From: Pseudomonadota bacterium
Lineage (GTDB): Bacteria; Pseudomonadota; Gammaproteobacteria; QQUJ01
Direction of reading: 5' to 3'
NCBI GenBank assembly: GCA_008501635.1
Contig: QQUJ01000017.1
Coordinates: 1 to 64,000 of the forward strand
DNA: 64,000 nt
Part shown: positions 7,574 through 16,096 of the stretch, piece after piece
How the letters are laid out: every line of letters starts with the position of its first letter
How positions within the stretch are numbered: position 1 is the first letter of the stretch
Program-made: the position numbers and the translations under genes
The notes under the pieces: model-generated
What the model saw: only the letters and a program-made list of their open reading frames with translations
Databases searched by the model: none
Told to the model about the DNA's origin: nothing

Positions 7574-8328
7574 GCGCTGATGCTGCCGTTCATCGGCGCT
7601 GCGGGAAACGTGCCGTGGACCGCCGGTTGAGCCGTGCCGTGGCGCATCCCCAGTTCACGGGCGCTGCGCCACAGATCGCCAACCGGGTGCTCACGATGGG
7701 AGGCGCGCGCCTCGAGCAGCGCCGCCGCCTCGCCGAGATGACCGGCAATGACCTGGGGTCGCTCCTCGTAGTAGCGGCCCCAATCCGCCGCCGCAGCGCC
7801 CAGGCGGGCAGGATCGGCGGCACCCAGGAGTATCGGGGTCAGGCCCATCCGGGCCAAGGTGTTGCGCAGACTGCTGATGGCCGTACACACGACCCACTGA
7901 TAACCGGCACTGTGCAGGTAAGTCGCCAGCGCGATCATCATATAGCGCACCTGACCGGGAGTTGGCGCGGCAAGACTGCCGATCTCGACCAGGGTGCCGC
8001 GTCCGACTCCGCCCGGCGGTCCCAGATAACTCTCCACGGGACCATCGAGATACTGTTCCAGAAACAGGGGAGCCTCGGCAGCACAGCGCAGGCCGGCAAC
8101 CGCCGTCAGTTCCCCCGAAGCGCGGCGCAACGCCATCAGGCACTCCGGCAGTTCGTGAATCTGCGCCCGATAACGGTGCGCGAAGGCGCCGCGCACGTAG
8201 GACTCCGCCTCCCGGCGCTGCGGGCTGGCCCGATCCAGGCGGGTCAGGCTTACCGGAGGCGGCAGATCAGCGATGCGCGGTCTGTAAGCAGTGTTGGCGG
8301 CTGGCGGTCTGATCGTCGGGTGATCCAT
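7570..8328 (-). CDS. Thermostable hemolysin (delta-VPH) family protein
   Basis: First gene of the operon, 252 residues. It resembles the thermostable hemolysin family (T_hemolysin, founded on Vibrio delta-VPH). Characteristic segments are SYVRGAFAHRYRAQIHELPECLMAL, with the VEIGSLA strand and the following region on arrival of a helix (MMIALATYLHSAGYQWVVCTA). The pattern is that of a GNAT/autoinducer-synthase-like acyltransferase fold rather than a pore-forming toxin, and no signal peptide is seen. Together with the adjacent acyl-adenylating enzyme, an acyl transfer role is plausible (inference). The ATG at 8326-8328 has only a weak ribosome site, so a start slightly downstream is possible. 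Family assignment is fairly firm; function is not known. Confidence 0.8.
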   Translation of the reverse strand: MDHPTIRPPAANTAYRPRIADLPPPVSLTRLDRASPQRREAESYVRGAFAHRYRAQIHELPECLMALRRASGELTAVAGLRCAAEAPLFLEQYLDGPVESYLGPPGGVGRGTLVEIGSLAAPTPGQVRYMMIALATYLHSAGYQWVVCTAISSLRNTLARMGLTPILLGAADPARLGAAAADWGRYYEERPQVIAGHLGEAAALLEARASHREHPVGDLWRSARELGMRHGTAQPAVHGTFPAAPMNGSISA

Positions 8329-8688
8329 GGTTGCTGTCCGGGTGGAGGCCTCTCCCTCTCTGGAACCACAAATTACCGGGTGAAACTTAAGAAGCCCTTA
8401 AAACCACGATGGGAAAAAGGTGTCTCAGGTCACACTTTCTCATCGTGGACCGGGGGCCAGCGCCGCCTGAATCCGGCCGCACAAATACTCACACTGGGTT
8501 ACTCTTACAGGTAAGCGGCACAATCCTCAGGGAGAAGACCTGAAGAGGTCTGTTGCGTGGTACCGGCGGCAACCGGGATTCGACGGGCTGATGAGATCAA
8601 CGGCTGGATTTCGGATCACCGCAGCGCCACCCCCATGGCAACGGATCGGTTCAGCTATCCGTAAGCAATCCATCAAGCGAGAAAACCG
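8329..8688. other. Divergent intergenic region between the biosynthetic operon and phaC
   Basis: This 360-base stretch has no gene I can support. It separates two divergently read units and so must hold the promoters of both. It contains a long imperfect inverted repeat at 8404-8448, a near-palindrome CTTACAGGTAAG at 8504-8515 and a short perfect hairpin AGACCT-GAAG-AGGTCT at 8536-8551. No clear -35/-10 pair stands out in either direction. An apparent plus-strand ORF entering it from 7492 is the antisense shadow of the hemolysin-family gene. Confidence 0.5.
8404..8448. promoter_or_regulatory. Imperfect inverted repeat (operator or leader hairpin candidate)
   Basis: The arms CCACGATGGGAAA (8404-8416) and TTTCTCATCGTGG (8436-8448) pair at 12 of 13 positions across a 19-base loop. 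The repeat lies about 75-120 bases upstream of the hemolysin-family start codon and about 240 bases upstream of phaC. It has no T-run, so a terminator is unlikely. It could be a regulator binding site, possibly for the operon's own response regulator, or a leader hairpin. Confidence 0.45.
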
Positions 8689-10488
8689 ATGACCGACACC
8701 GCACACGAAACCCCCGGAACGATGGATCCCAGCAAGCTGATGGAGAATTACTCCAAGATCGTCATGCAGTCGCAGCGCCTGATGAGCGAGTACCTCAAGC
8801 ATCAGGTCAACGACGACCATTTCCAGATCCCCGATCCCGGCGTAATCTCCAAGGCGTTCATGGACATGGCCGCCCACCTGATGAACGATCCCGGCAAGTT
8901 GATGCAGGTGCAGATGGACTACTGGCACCAGTACATGAACCTCTGGCACTCCACCGCACGGCGCATCGCCGGCGAGGAGGTTGCACCGGTAGTACAGCCG
9001 CGCCCCGACGACAAGCGTTTCAAGGACGACGAATGGGCGGAAAACGTCGTCTTCGATTTCATAAAGCAGAGCTACCTGCTGACCGCGCACAGCATCCAGA
9101 ATCTCTCGCACGATGTGAAAGGTCTGGAGCCCGCGACGGCCAAGAAGGTCGAGTTCTACACCCAGCAGTTCATCGATGCGTTGGCGCCGACCAACTTCGT
9201 GCACACCAATCCCAAGGTGTTGAAGGCGACCTTGGAATCGGGCGGCGAGAATCTGGTCAACGGGCTGGAAAACCTGCTCGAAGATCTGGAGCGCGGTAAA
9301 GGCAATCTGCGGGTCAAGATGACCGATCTCGAAGCGTTCGAACCCGGCGTCAACGTGGCGGTCACTCCCGGCAAGGTGATCTATCAGAACGACCTCATGC
9401 AGCTGCTGCAGTACACCCCCACCACCGAAACGGTGTTTCAAAGACCGTTGCTGATCGTCCCGCCCTGGATCAACAAGTTCTACATCCTCGATCTGCGCGA
9501 CAAGAATTCGTTCATCAAATGGGCGGTGGACCAGGGGTTTACGGTCTTCGTCATCTCCTGGGTGAATCCCGACGAGTCGCTGGCCGAGAAACGCTTCGAA
9601 GACTATCTGCTGGAAGGCACGGTCGCGGCGCTCGATGCCATCGAACAGGCTACCGGGGAGAAAGAGGTCAACGCCGTCGGCTACTGCCTGGGTGGCACGC
9701 TGCTCGCCACCACCCTGGCTTATCTGGCCGCCAAGGGCGATAAGCGCCTCAAGAGCGGTACCTTTTTCACCACCATGCTCGATTTCACCGACGTGGGCGA
9801 ACTGTCGGTGTTCGTCGATGAGGAGCAACTGCAGCTCATCGAGGACTACATGGACAAAAAGGGTTATCTGGAAGGCAGCCAGATGGCGACGGTGTTCAAC
9901 CTGCTGCGCGCCAACGATCTGATCTGGTCTTTTGTCATCAACAACTATCTCATGGGCAAAGACCCGTTCCCCTTCGATCTGCTGTTCTGGAACTCGGACT
10001 CGACGCGCATGCCGCGCGCCATGCACAGTTTTTACCTGCGCAACATGTATCAGCACAACCGGCTCAAAGAGCCCGGGGGTATTGAACTCGACGGCGTACC
10101 CATCGATCTCGGCAAGATCAATGTTCCCACCTATTTCCTCTCCACGCGCGAAGACCACATCGCCCCCTGGAAATCGACCTATATGGGCGCCAGGCATCTC
10201 GGCGGCAAGGTCAGCTTCGTGCTCGGCGGGTCGGGGCATATCGCCGGCGTAATCAATCCGGCCACCTCGAAAAAGTATGGGCACTGTACGAGCGACTCGC
10301 TGCCGGCAACCGCCGACGAGTGGCTGGAGGGTGCGACCGAACAGGAGGGATCGTGGTGGACCCATTGGTTCGCGTGGGTCAAGCGCAAAGCAGGCAAACA
10401 GGTCGCGGCGCGCCAACCCGGCGATGGCAAACTCAAACCCATCGAGGATGCGCCTGGCAGTTACGTGAAGATTCGTATCGATAAATAG
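8689..10488 (+). CDS. phaC: Class I poly(3-hydroxyalkanoate) synthase
   Basis: PHA synthase of 599 residues that polymerises (R)-3-hydroxyacyl-CoA into storage granules. An N-terminal PhaC domain precedes the alpha/beta-hydrolase core. The lipase-box-like motif GYCLGG at about residues 331-336 has the catalytic Cys at 333. The later segments REDHIAPW and GGSGHIAG supply the usual Asp and His of the triad. The length and single-gene arrangement without phaE or phaR fit class I. No phaA, phaB or phasin gene is next to it. It is followed after 3 bases by the DUF1499 gene. The ATG start has an AAGCGAG ribosome-like stretch upstream. Confidence 0.96.
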   Translation: MTDTAHETPGTMDPSKLMENYSKIVMQSQRLMSEYLKHQVNDDHFQIPDPGVISKAFMDMAAHLMNDPGKLMQVQMDYWHQYMNLWHSTARRIAGEEVAPVVQPRPDDKRFKDDEWAENVVFDFIKQSYLLTAHSIQNLSHDVKGLEPATAKKVEFYTQQFIDALAPTNFVHTNPKVLKATLESGGENLVNGLENLLEDLERGKGNLRVKMTDLEAFEPGVNVAVTPGKVIYQNDLMQLLQYTPTTETVFQRPLLIVPPWINKFYILDLRDKNSFIKWAVDQGFTVFVISWVNPDESLAEKRFEDYLLEGTVAALDAIEQATGEKEVNAVGYCLGGTLLATTLAYLAAKGDKRLKSGTFFTTMLDFTDVGELSVFVDEEQLQLIEDYMDKKGYLEGSQMATVFNLLRANDLIWSFVINNYLMGKDPFPFDLLFWNSDSTRMPRAMHSFYLRNMYQHNRLKEPGGIELDGVPIDLGKINVPTYFLSTREDHIAPWKSTYMGARHLGGKVSFVLGGSGHIAGVINPATSKKYGHCTSDSLPATADEWLEGATEQEGSWWTHWFAWVKRKAGKQVAARQPGDGKLKPIEDAPGSYVKIRIDK

Positions 10489-10491
10489 ACG

Positions 10492-10977
10492 ATGGCGCTC
10501 ACCGGGAAACTGCTGCTGGCGCTGCTGCTCACCCTGATACTGGCGGCAGCGGCACTGGTAGCAGGTGGCCTTATCGCCAATCGCCTGCCTTGGAACGACG
10601 CCCCCGGAACCTGGCGGCGTCTCGTGACCTACCTGAGCAGCAATGTGGCGGAAACTTCCGAGGCCCCTGTTTTTGCGGAGCTGCGTTCCCGCGCGTACCG
10701 GAATAAACCTGCGATACTTTTCCAGGCAGTGGGATCGGCGGCGCAATCCCTGGGTTGGGAAATTGCCTCACGCAATCTGGAAGACGGCGAAATCGAATTG
10801 GTGATCACCAGCAAAGTGTGGCGCTTCAAGGATGATGTGCGGGTGCGCATAGTACAGCGCGACACCGAGAGTGTGGTGCACATCCGCTCGAGCTCGCGCA
10901 TCGGTCGTGGCGATCTGGGCGCCAACACCCGGCACGTCCTGGATCTCTACGGGCAGCTGGAAACTGAATTGCGGTAG
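10492..10977 (+). CDS. DUF1499 family protein with N-terminal membrane anchor
   Basis: Protein of 161 residues. An N-terminal hydrophobic helix at about 5-28 (LLLALLLTLILAAAALVAGGL) is followed by a DUF1499-type domain. The domain shows a WRRL segment, the VGSAAQSLGWEIAS helix and the strand containing WRFKDDVRVRI, ending in IRSSSRIGRGDLGANTRHV, the conserved glycine/asparagine loop of the family. The biochemical role of DUF1499 is unknown. It begins 3 bases after phaC and is probably co-transcribed with it. It converges with the HDOD gene across 15 bases. Confidence 0.82.
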   Translation: MALTGKLLLALLLTLILAAAALVAGGLIANRLPWNDAPGTWRRLVTYLSSNVAETSEAPVFAELRSRAYRNKPAILFQAVGSAAQSLGWEIASRNLEDGEIELVITSKVWRFKDDVRVRIVQRDTESVVHIRSSSRIGRGDLGANTRHVLDLYGQLETELR

Positions 10978-10992
10978 CCGGTTCCGCACGCC

Positions 10993-11868
10993 TCAACCCA
11001 GTAACAGCGCACGAATCTCATCGACGGCTTCTTCTGCAGCATCGACGATGGGCAGGAGCTGATCAGGTTCCAAACCCGTTCGGTCCCAGCAGATGCGATC
11101 GATGCGCTCGACGGTGCGCTCCGGTGTGAGCTCGGTACCTTGAACGTTGGTAACGCAGTTGGCCATATGCACCAAGGCCGCCTCCACCGGGTGGTTGAGC
11201 GCAAGCGCCGGCGCATGATGAAACTCAACGCACTCGCGCAAACGTTCCGGCAGCAGCCACACTTCCATCAGTCTGCCGGCCAACATGGCATGGTCGAAAC
11301 CGAAAATCTTGCGCTCTGCCTCGAAGAGCTCCACCGGCTGCTCACGATCCATCACCAGTTCCAGCGCCACGCGCGATTGACCGGGGAAACGATTGAACAA
11401 CACCAACTGACCGACATCGTGGAGCAACCCGGCGACGAAGGCGAAGTCGACATCGACATGTCGGCAGAGTCGTGTCAGCTCCCGCGTAACGATGCCGCAC
11501 AAGATACTGTGGCTCCAGAAGTCATCCATGTCGTAGACGTCGTTTGGAATACCGGCGATTACTTTGCTCACAGTGGTCGCCAGCACGACTTCGACAATCT
11601 GACTTTTACCCAGCACCATCACCGCGCGTTCCACGGTTTCCACCTGCCGGCTCAACCCGTACATCGGGCTGTTGGCGATCTTCAGTACCCGCAGGGCGAG
11701 ACCGGGGTCCTGGCCAAGCAGCTTGCCGATCTCCTGGCCGGTGGCGTTGGGATCCTCCAGCAGTTCACTGACACGCAGATAGAATTCGGGAAAGGAGACC
11801 AGTTCGTCGACCTCCCGCACCAGCTCTTCGATCCGGATGACGGTACCGTGATCTTTATCGGTGGTCAC
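10993..11868 (-). CDS. HDOD domain signalling protein
   Basis: Protein of 291 residues dominated by an HDOD (HD-related output) domain. The LLGQDPGLALRVLKIANSP segment is a signature of the family, and a VAGLLHDVGQLVLFNRFP segment resembles the HD hydrolase active site. HDOD proteins usually act as protein-protein output modules in bacterial signalling, chemotaxis and stress control rather than as enzymes. No receiver, GAF or GGDEF domain is fused. The gene stands alone and converges with the DUF1499 gene. The upstream neighbour is an unknown protein 107 bases away. Confidence 0.88.
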   Translation of the reverse strand: MTTDKDHGTVIRIEELVREVDELVSFPEFYLRVSELLEDPNATGQEIGKLLGQDPGLALRVLKIANSPMYGLSRQVETVERAVMVLGKSQIVEVVLATTVSKVIAGIPNDVYDMDDFWSHSILCGIVTRELTRLCRHVDVDFAFVAGLLHDVGQLVLFNRFPGQSRVALELVMDREQPVELFEAERKIFGFDHAMLAGRLMEVWLLPERLRECVEFHHAPALALNHPVEAALVHMANCVTNVQGTELTPERTVERIDRICWDRTGLEPDQLLPIVDAAEEAVDEIRALLLG

Positions 11869-11975
11869 CTGGAGCCTCGCATAAACCCGTTACCCCTGTT
11901 CGGTGGTAGAAAACGTCCTCCGCCGTATTCCAAGTGGACTCTGGCGGAAAATCGCCGCGCCTGCTTTTCAAGCAT

Positions 11976-12674
11976 TCATTCGGTCAGGTAGGCGCTGAAC
12001 AGATAGCGAACCTCTTCGAGTGAATCTTCGATGGAGTAGGGCATAGCCTTGGCAAAAAGATCGAGCAGCACCAAGGCGTTGGCCGCCGCATCCTTCTGGC
12101 TGGCGCTGCGAATACGCTGCATCATCGACTGGTTAACCGCCTGCAGGTTACGGTAGAACTCGGCCAATCCATCGAGGTCAAGATCCGCGTTACCGCCGTG
12201 CAAGCGACGGAAATACTGGGCCAGCAGATACATCGATGCGGCACGATAGAGGGTCTCTTCCTCGGTGGCAAAGGGCAGGTGGTAACGGGCCATCGGTTTG
12301 AGAAACCGGGTATGGGGACAGCCTGACGTGGCACTGATCAATCCCATCACCGCGCTGATGCCGCGCTGTGCGGTGGTACGGTTGCGGATCGCGCGTTCGG
12401 CAGTGATGACCGTCACCTCCACCTCATCGTGAGAAAGCACTTCACGGCTGATATCTATCACACCCACCAGGCTTGCGGCGAACGGGCAGTGCGGCACCTT
12501 GTCAACCGTGAGTGGACAGTGAGTGCACTGCTCAAAATCGAGCCGCGTCCAGTCGGGAAGTTGGTCCGGCAAATGTCCCGTAAGCTGAATATGTTCGGGT
12601 TCAAGATGGAGAGCGATCTCGCGCATACTGTGGTCGGGCAACCGAAAGCAATAGCGAATCTCTATGGTTTGCAT
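11976..12674 (-). CDS. Conserved hypothetical protein with a CxxC-x9-C cluster
   Basis: I do not recognise an experimentally known family. The protein has 232 residues. The N-terminal 45 are strand-rich, then come Cys50, Cys53 and Cys63 in CTHCPL and HCPF, and a fourth Cys at about 119 in SGCPHTRFLKP. The rest is predicted helical (YLLAQYFRRLHG, FYRNLQAVNQSMMQRIR). The cysteine spacing suggests a metal or iron-sulfur site but does not prove one. There is no signal peptide and no transmembrane helix. The gene lies 107 bases upstream of the HDOD gene in the same direction, so the two may be linked in a signalling role (inference). Confidence 0.7.
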   Translation of the reverse strand: MQTIEIRYCFRLPDHSMREIALHLEPEHIQLTGHLPDQLPDWTRLDFEQCTHCPLTVDKVPHCPFAASLVGVIDISREVLSHDEVEVTVITAERAIRNRTTAQRGISAVMGLISATSGCPHTRFLKPMARYHLPFATEEETLYRAASMYLLAQYFRRLHGGNADLDLDGLAEFYRNLQAVNQSMMQRIRSASQKDAAANALVLLDLFAKAMPYSIEDSLEEVRYLFSAYLTE

Positions 12675-12736
12675 TGCCGAGACCTCGACCCTTGATACGC
12701 CTATGGAAACACAACCCGCAAGGGGAGAAAACCGGG

Positions 12737-13039
12737 CTATTCCGCCAACTTCCGTTCGACACTGTACACCTTGTCCTCCATGGTCTGGTCGCGATCGACG
12801 CGGGTACCGAGCTTGATCGTTGTGGTGATGCGCGGCGCACCCATCTCATGGATCACCTCATGGCAACGCTTCACCGCCGCCATCACCGCATCCCACTCGC
12901 CCTCGATGTTGGTGCCGTAGGCGTGGAGCTGCGACTTCAACCCAGCCTCCTTGATCACGCGCTCGCAGGCGGCCACATAGGATGAGACCGAAACACCAAC
13001 CCCCAGGGGAACTACGCAGAGATCGATCATTACTTTCAT
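12737..13039 (-). CDS. MTH1187-family thiamine-binding protein
   Basis: Small protein of 100 residues of the MTH1187/YkoF-like thiamine-binding family (formerly DUF77). The start VMIDLCVVPLGVGVSVSSYV, the HAYGTNIEGEWDAVM middle and the IKLGTRVDR strand are typical. Members bind thiamine or related pyrimidines as ferredoxin-like fold oligomers, and their physiological role is poorly defined. The gene stands between the Cys-containing hypothetical and exonuclease III, all in one direction, with about 60-70 base gaps. Confidence 0.85.
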   Translation of the reverse strand: MKVMIDLCVVPLGVGVSVSSYVAACERVIKEAGLKSQLHAYGTNIEGEWDAVMAAVKRCHEVIHEMGAPRITTTIKLGTRVDRDQTMEDKVYSVERKLAE

Positions 13040-13109
13040 GGCAAGGGATTCCTTTGAAGTTCTGTACTGTCATAGAGAGACTACGGGTGTACTGGCCATG
13101 TCAGCTGTA

Positions 13110-13877
13110 TCAAGAAACAAACTCCGCCAGCACGGGAGCATGGTCGGAGGGACGCTCCAGCGCACGCGGTCCCTTGTCGATGCGGCAAGCCGTCAGATCA
13201 CGCTCCATCGCGGCGCTGGCAAGGATGTGATCGATACGCAGGCCGAGGTTGCGACGAAACCCGTTCATCCGATAATCCCACCAACTGAACTCGCCGGTTG
13301 CCGAAGAAAAACGGCGGAAGCTGTCGCAAAAACCCAAATCGATCAACCGCGCAAACGCCGCCCGTTCGGCATCACTGCACAATACCTTACCGCGCCAGGC
13401 TTCGGGATCGTGGACATCGCGATCCTCGGGGGCAATGTTGAAATCCCCCAACACCACCAGGCGCTCATGTCGCCTGAGTTCGTCTGCGAGCAAATCGGTG
13501 AGACGCTCCAGCCACTCCAATTTGTACGCGTATTTCTCCGAACCGACCTCGGAGCCGTTGGGAACGTAGACGTTCACCACCCGGATACCGTTGCAGGTGA
13601 CCGCCAACAGGCGGCGCTGCGGATCATCGAAAGCGGGCAGGTCGGTTACCGCATCATGAAGCGCATGACGCGCCAGCACCGCCACCCCATTGTAGGTTTT
13701 TTGCCCGGAGAAAATGCATTGGTAGCCGACCGACTCAATGTCATTGGCAGGAAACTGCTCATCGGTAAGTTTGGTCTCCTGCAATGCCATCACATCGGGC
13801 TGTTCGGCGGCCAGCCAATCGAGTACATGCGACAGTCGTACGCGCAGCGAGTTGACGTTCCAGGTGGCAATTTTCAT
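13110..13877 (-). CDS. xthA: Exodeoxyribonuclease III / AP endonuclease
   Basis: DNA repair enzyme of 255 residues (Xth family, Mg2+-dependent). Catalytic signatures are present in order: IATWNVNS at the N-terminus, QETKLTDEQFP, the GDFNIAP motif, the DSFRRF-to-WWDYR region and the C-terminal SDHAPV with the catalytic His. The chosen ATG gives the family's standard MKIATWNVNSLR start; the open frame runs 35 codons upstream through a REP-like element and was discounted. It cleaves 5' of abasic sites and degrades one strand from 3' ends. Confidence 0.96.
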   Translation of the reverse strand: MKIATWNVNSLRVRLSHVLDWLAAEQPDVMALQETKLTDEQFPANDIESVGYQCIFSGQKTYNGVAVLARHALHDAVTDLPAFDDPQRRLLAVTCNGIRVVNVYVPNGSEVGSEKYAYKLEWLERLTDLLADELRRHERLVVLGDFNIAPEDRDVHDPEAWRGKVLCSDAERAAFARLIDLGFCDSFRRFSSATGEFSWWDYRMNGFRRNLGLRIDHILASAAMERDLTACRIDKGPRALERPSDHAPVLAEFVS

Positions 13878-13885
13878 CTCAAAAA

Positions 13886-14043
13886 CCTGTGGGAGCTGCG
13901 GTAACCGCGAATGGATTGAGTGCGGTCTCGCCCCAAAACGCAATAATGCCAGGGAAGAGGAGGAAGCCTCCGGCGCAAACAATACATTCTCGGTGAACTC
14001 CGTAGCTATGCGTCACGATTCGCGGCTTGCGCCGCCCCTACAG
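13886..14043. repeat. Inverted pair of REP-like palindromic elements
   Basis: Two related sequences face each other between xthA and prlC. One is CCTGTGGGAGCTGCGGTAACC followed by GCGAAT on the plus strand (13886-13912). The other is its relative on the minus strand (14018-14043), reading CTGTAGGGGCGGCGCAAGCC then GCGAAT. Both follow the layout of proteobacterial REP elements: a short 5' motif, a GC-rich imperfect palindrome and a GCGAAT end. The second overlaps the prlC stop codon. The pair resembles a BIME unit. No REP-associated transposase gene is in the window. Confidence 0.65.
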
Positions 14044-16077
14044 AATACCGGAATGGCGTAACAACGCATCGATCTGCGGCTCGCGGCCGCGAAACTCAAC
14101 AAACAATTCCAGAGGATCGCGCGACCCGCCCTGCTCCAATACCGTGGCAAGAAACCGCCGACCGGTGGCGGCATCGAAAACCCCACGCTCCTCAAAGGCG
14201 GAGAACACGTCGCTGGAGAGCACCTCGGCCCATTTGTAACTGTAGTAACCCGCCGCATAGCCCCCCGCGAAGATGTGCGCAAAACTGTGCGGGAAGCGGT
14301 TGTAGGCGGGGGGCTGGATAACGGCAACCTGCCGGCGCACCGCATCGAGAAGCTCGTAGACCCGGCCGCCTTTTGCCGGATCGTATTCATAATGAAGTCG
14401 GAAATCGAAAATGGCGAACTCCAGCTGCCGCACCATCTGCATCCCCGACTGGAAGTTGCGCGCCGCTTTCATGCGCTTCAACAGATCGGGTGGCAACGGT
14501 TGCTCGGTCTGGTAGTGGCCCGAGATCATCGCCAGCGCATCCTCCTCCCAGCACCAGTTCTCCATCAATTGACTCGGCAGTTCCACCGCATCCCACGGCA
14601 CACCGTTGATACCCCCGACCGGCGGGAAATCAATCTGCGTCAACAGGTGATGGAGCGCGTGACCGAACTCATGAAACAGCGTCAGCACCTCTTCGTGGGA
14701 GAACAGCGCAGGATGGTCTCCGCCTGGCTGGGAGAAGTTGCAGGTAACGTAGGCGACCGGGAGCTGATCACCGTCGGCATGGCGGAAACGACGCACGCAC
14801 TCATCCATCCACGCCCCTCCGCGTTTTTTCGGCCGAGCATAGAGGTCGACGTAGACGCCGCCGCAGGGCCGGTCCTCGATATCGCGCACCTCGAAGTAAC
14901 GCACGCTGTCGTGCCAGACATCGACGTCCTCGATGGCGACCAACCGAATCCCGTAGAGGCGCTCGATGACGGCAAACAGCCCCTGCACGACGCGCGGCTC
15001 CGGGAAATAGGGCTTGAGCTCTTCCTGGGAGATATCGAACTTGTGCTTGCGCAGCTTTTCCGCGTAGTAGGCGATGTCCCAGGCCGCCAGATCGGTCACC
15101 CTGTGTGTATCGCGCGCATAACGCACGATCTCGTCGAAATCGCGATGCGCCACGGGTAGCGAGCGCTCGGCGAGGTCGGTGAGAAACTCCAGTACCTGCT
15201 CGGGCGATGCGGCCATCTTGGTGGCCAGCGAGCGCTCGGCGTAGCTGCTGAAACCCAGCAGTTGAGCCAATTCGTGACGCAGCTGCAACAGTCGTTCCAT
15301 CACCGGACCGTTGTCCCACCTGCCCGCATGCGGACCCTGATCGGAGGCGCGGGTGACATAGGCCTCGTACGTCGCCTCGCGCAACGGCCGGTGATCGGCG
15401 TGTGTTATCACTGCTATGTAGGAGGGGAACTCCAGAGTGAAGAGCCACCCCGGCTCGCCCGCGTGCTCGGCCCGCTCACGCGCCTGGGCAACGGCCGTGG
15501 CGGGGAGCCCGGCCAGCTCGGCCTCATTGGTGACCAGCCGACGCCAGGCGTTGGTGGCATCCAGCAGGTTTTCCTCGAAACGGGCCGCGCTGGCGGTCAG
15601 CTCCTGCATGATATTGCGGTAACGGGTACGGGGCTTCTCGGCCAATTCGATGCCGGACAGACGAAAATCGCGCAGTGCATTGTCGATCAGTTTGCGCTGG
15701 GCGGGATTGAGCGTCGCATACTCAGCCCCCTCGGCGAGGGCCCGATAGGCGTTATAAAGCCCCTCGTGCTGGCCCAGCTCCGAAGCGTAAAGGCTCAATT
15801 TGGGCAGGCAGTTGTTGTAGGCGGCGCGCCAGGCTTCGCTGTTGGCAACGCTGTTGAGGTGACTGACCGGCGACCAGACGCGCTCCAGGCGATCCTCCCA
15901 ACGCAGCAGCGGCTCGATGAAATTGGTCCAGGTCGGACCCCGCAGCCCCTTCACCAGGGATGCGATGCGTTGACGATTTTCCTTCAGCAACAGGTCAATG
16001 GCAGGTTCGATGTGCTCGGGCTTGATCCGGGAGAAAGGGGGTAATCCCTCGAATTCGAGCAGCGGATTTTCCGGCAT
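14038..16077 (-). CDS. prlC: Oligopeptidase A (M3 metallopeptidase)
   Basis: Cytosolic zinc peptidase of 679 residues, the usual PrlC/OpdA length. The zinc-binding motif FHEFGHALHH (HExxH) is at about residues 460-470 and is preceded by the NFSQPGGDHPALFSH segment. The third ligand region (ENWCWE) and the C-terminal YYSYKWAEV segment are typical of the M3A family. It degrades signal peptides and short peptides. The stop codon lies inside a REP-like element, which may form a stem at the mRNA end. The gene follows the GIDE-domain gene by 19 bases in the same direction. Confidence 0.96.
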   Translation of the reverse strand: MPENPLLEFEGLPPFSRIKPEHIEPAIDLLLKENRQRIASLVKGLRGPTWTNFIEPLLRWEDRLERVWSPVSHLNSVANSEAWRAAYNNCLPKLSLYASELGQHEGLYNAYRALAEGAEYATLNPAQRKLIDNALRDFRLSGIELAEKPRTRYRNIMQELTASAARFEENLLDATNAWRRLVTNEAELAGLPATAVAQARERAEHAGEPGWLFTLEFPSYIAVITHADHRPLREATYEAYVTRASDQGPHAGRWDNGPVMERLLQLRHELAQLLGFSSYAERSLATKMAASPEQVLEFLTDLAERSLPVAHRDFDEIVRYARDTHRVTDLAAWDIAYYAEKLRKHKFDISQEELKPYFPEPRVVQGLFAVIERLYGIRLVAIEDVDVWHDSVRYFEVRDIEDRPCGGVYVDLYARPKKRGGAWMDECVRRFRHADGDQLPVAYVTCNFSQPGGDHPALFSHEEVLTLFHEFGHALHHLLTQIDFPPVGGINGVPWDAVELPSQLMENWCWEEDALAMISGHYQTEQPLPPDLLKRMKAARNFQSGMQMVRQLEFAIFDFRLHYEYDPAKGGRVYELLDAVRRQVAVIQPPAYNRFPHSFAHIFAGGYAAGYYSYKWAEVLSSDVFSAFEERGVFDAATGRRFLATVLEQGGSRDPLELFVEFRGREPQIDALLRHSGIL

Positions 16078-16096
16078 AACTGAGCTCTACGCAGGG

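Noticed and set aside
7570..8328. Pore-forming toxin role for the thermostable hemolysin-family gene
   Set aside because: No signal peptide or membrane-inserting segment is seen, and the operon is biosynthetic; the name reflects history rather than a shown function.
7492..8514. Plus-strand open frame of 340 codons opposite the hemolysin-family gene
   Set aside because: Arg-rich product with no family; the minus strand is part of a tightly overlapping operon.
8527..10746. Very long minus-strand open frame (739 codons) opposite phaC
   Set aside because: It is the antisense shadow of the clearly recognised PHA synthase gene in GC-rich sequence; the product has no known family or start signals.
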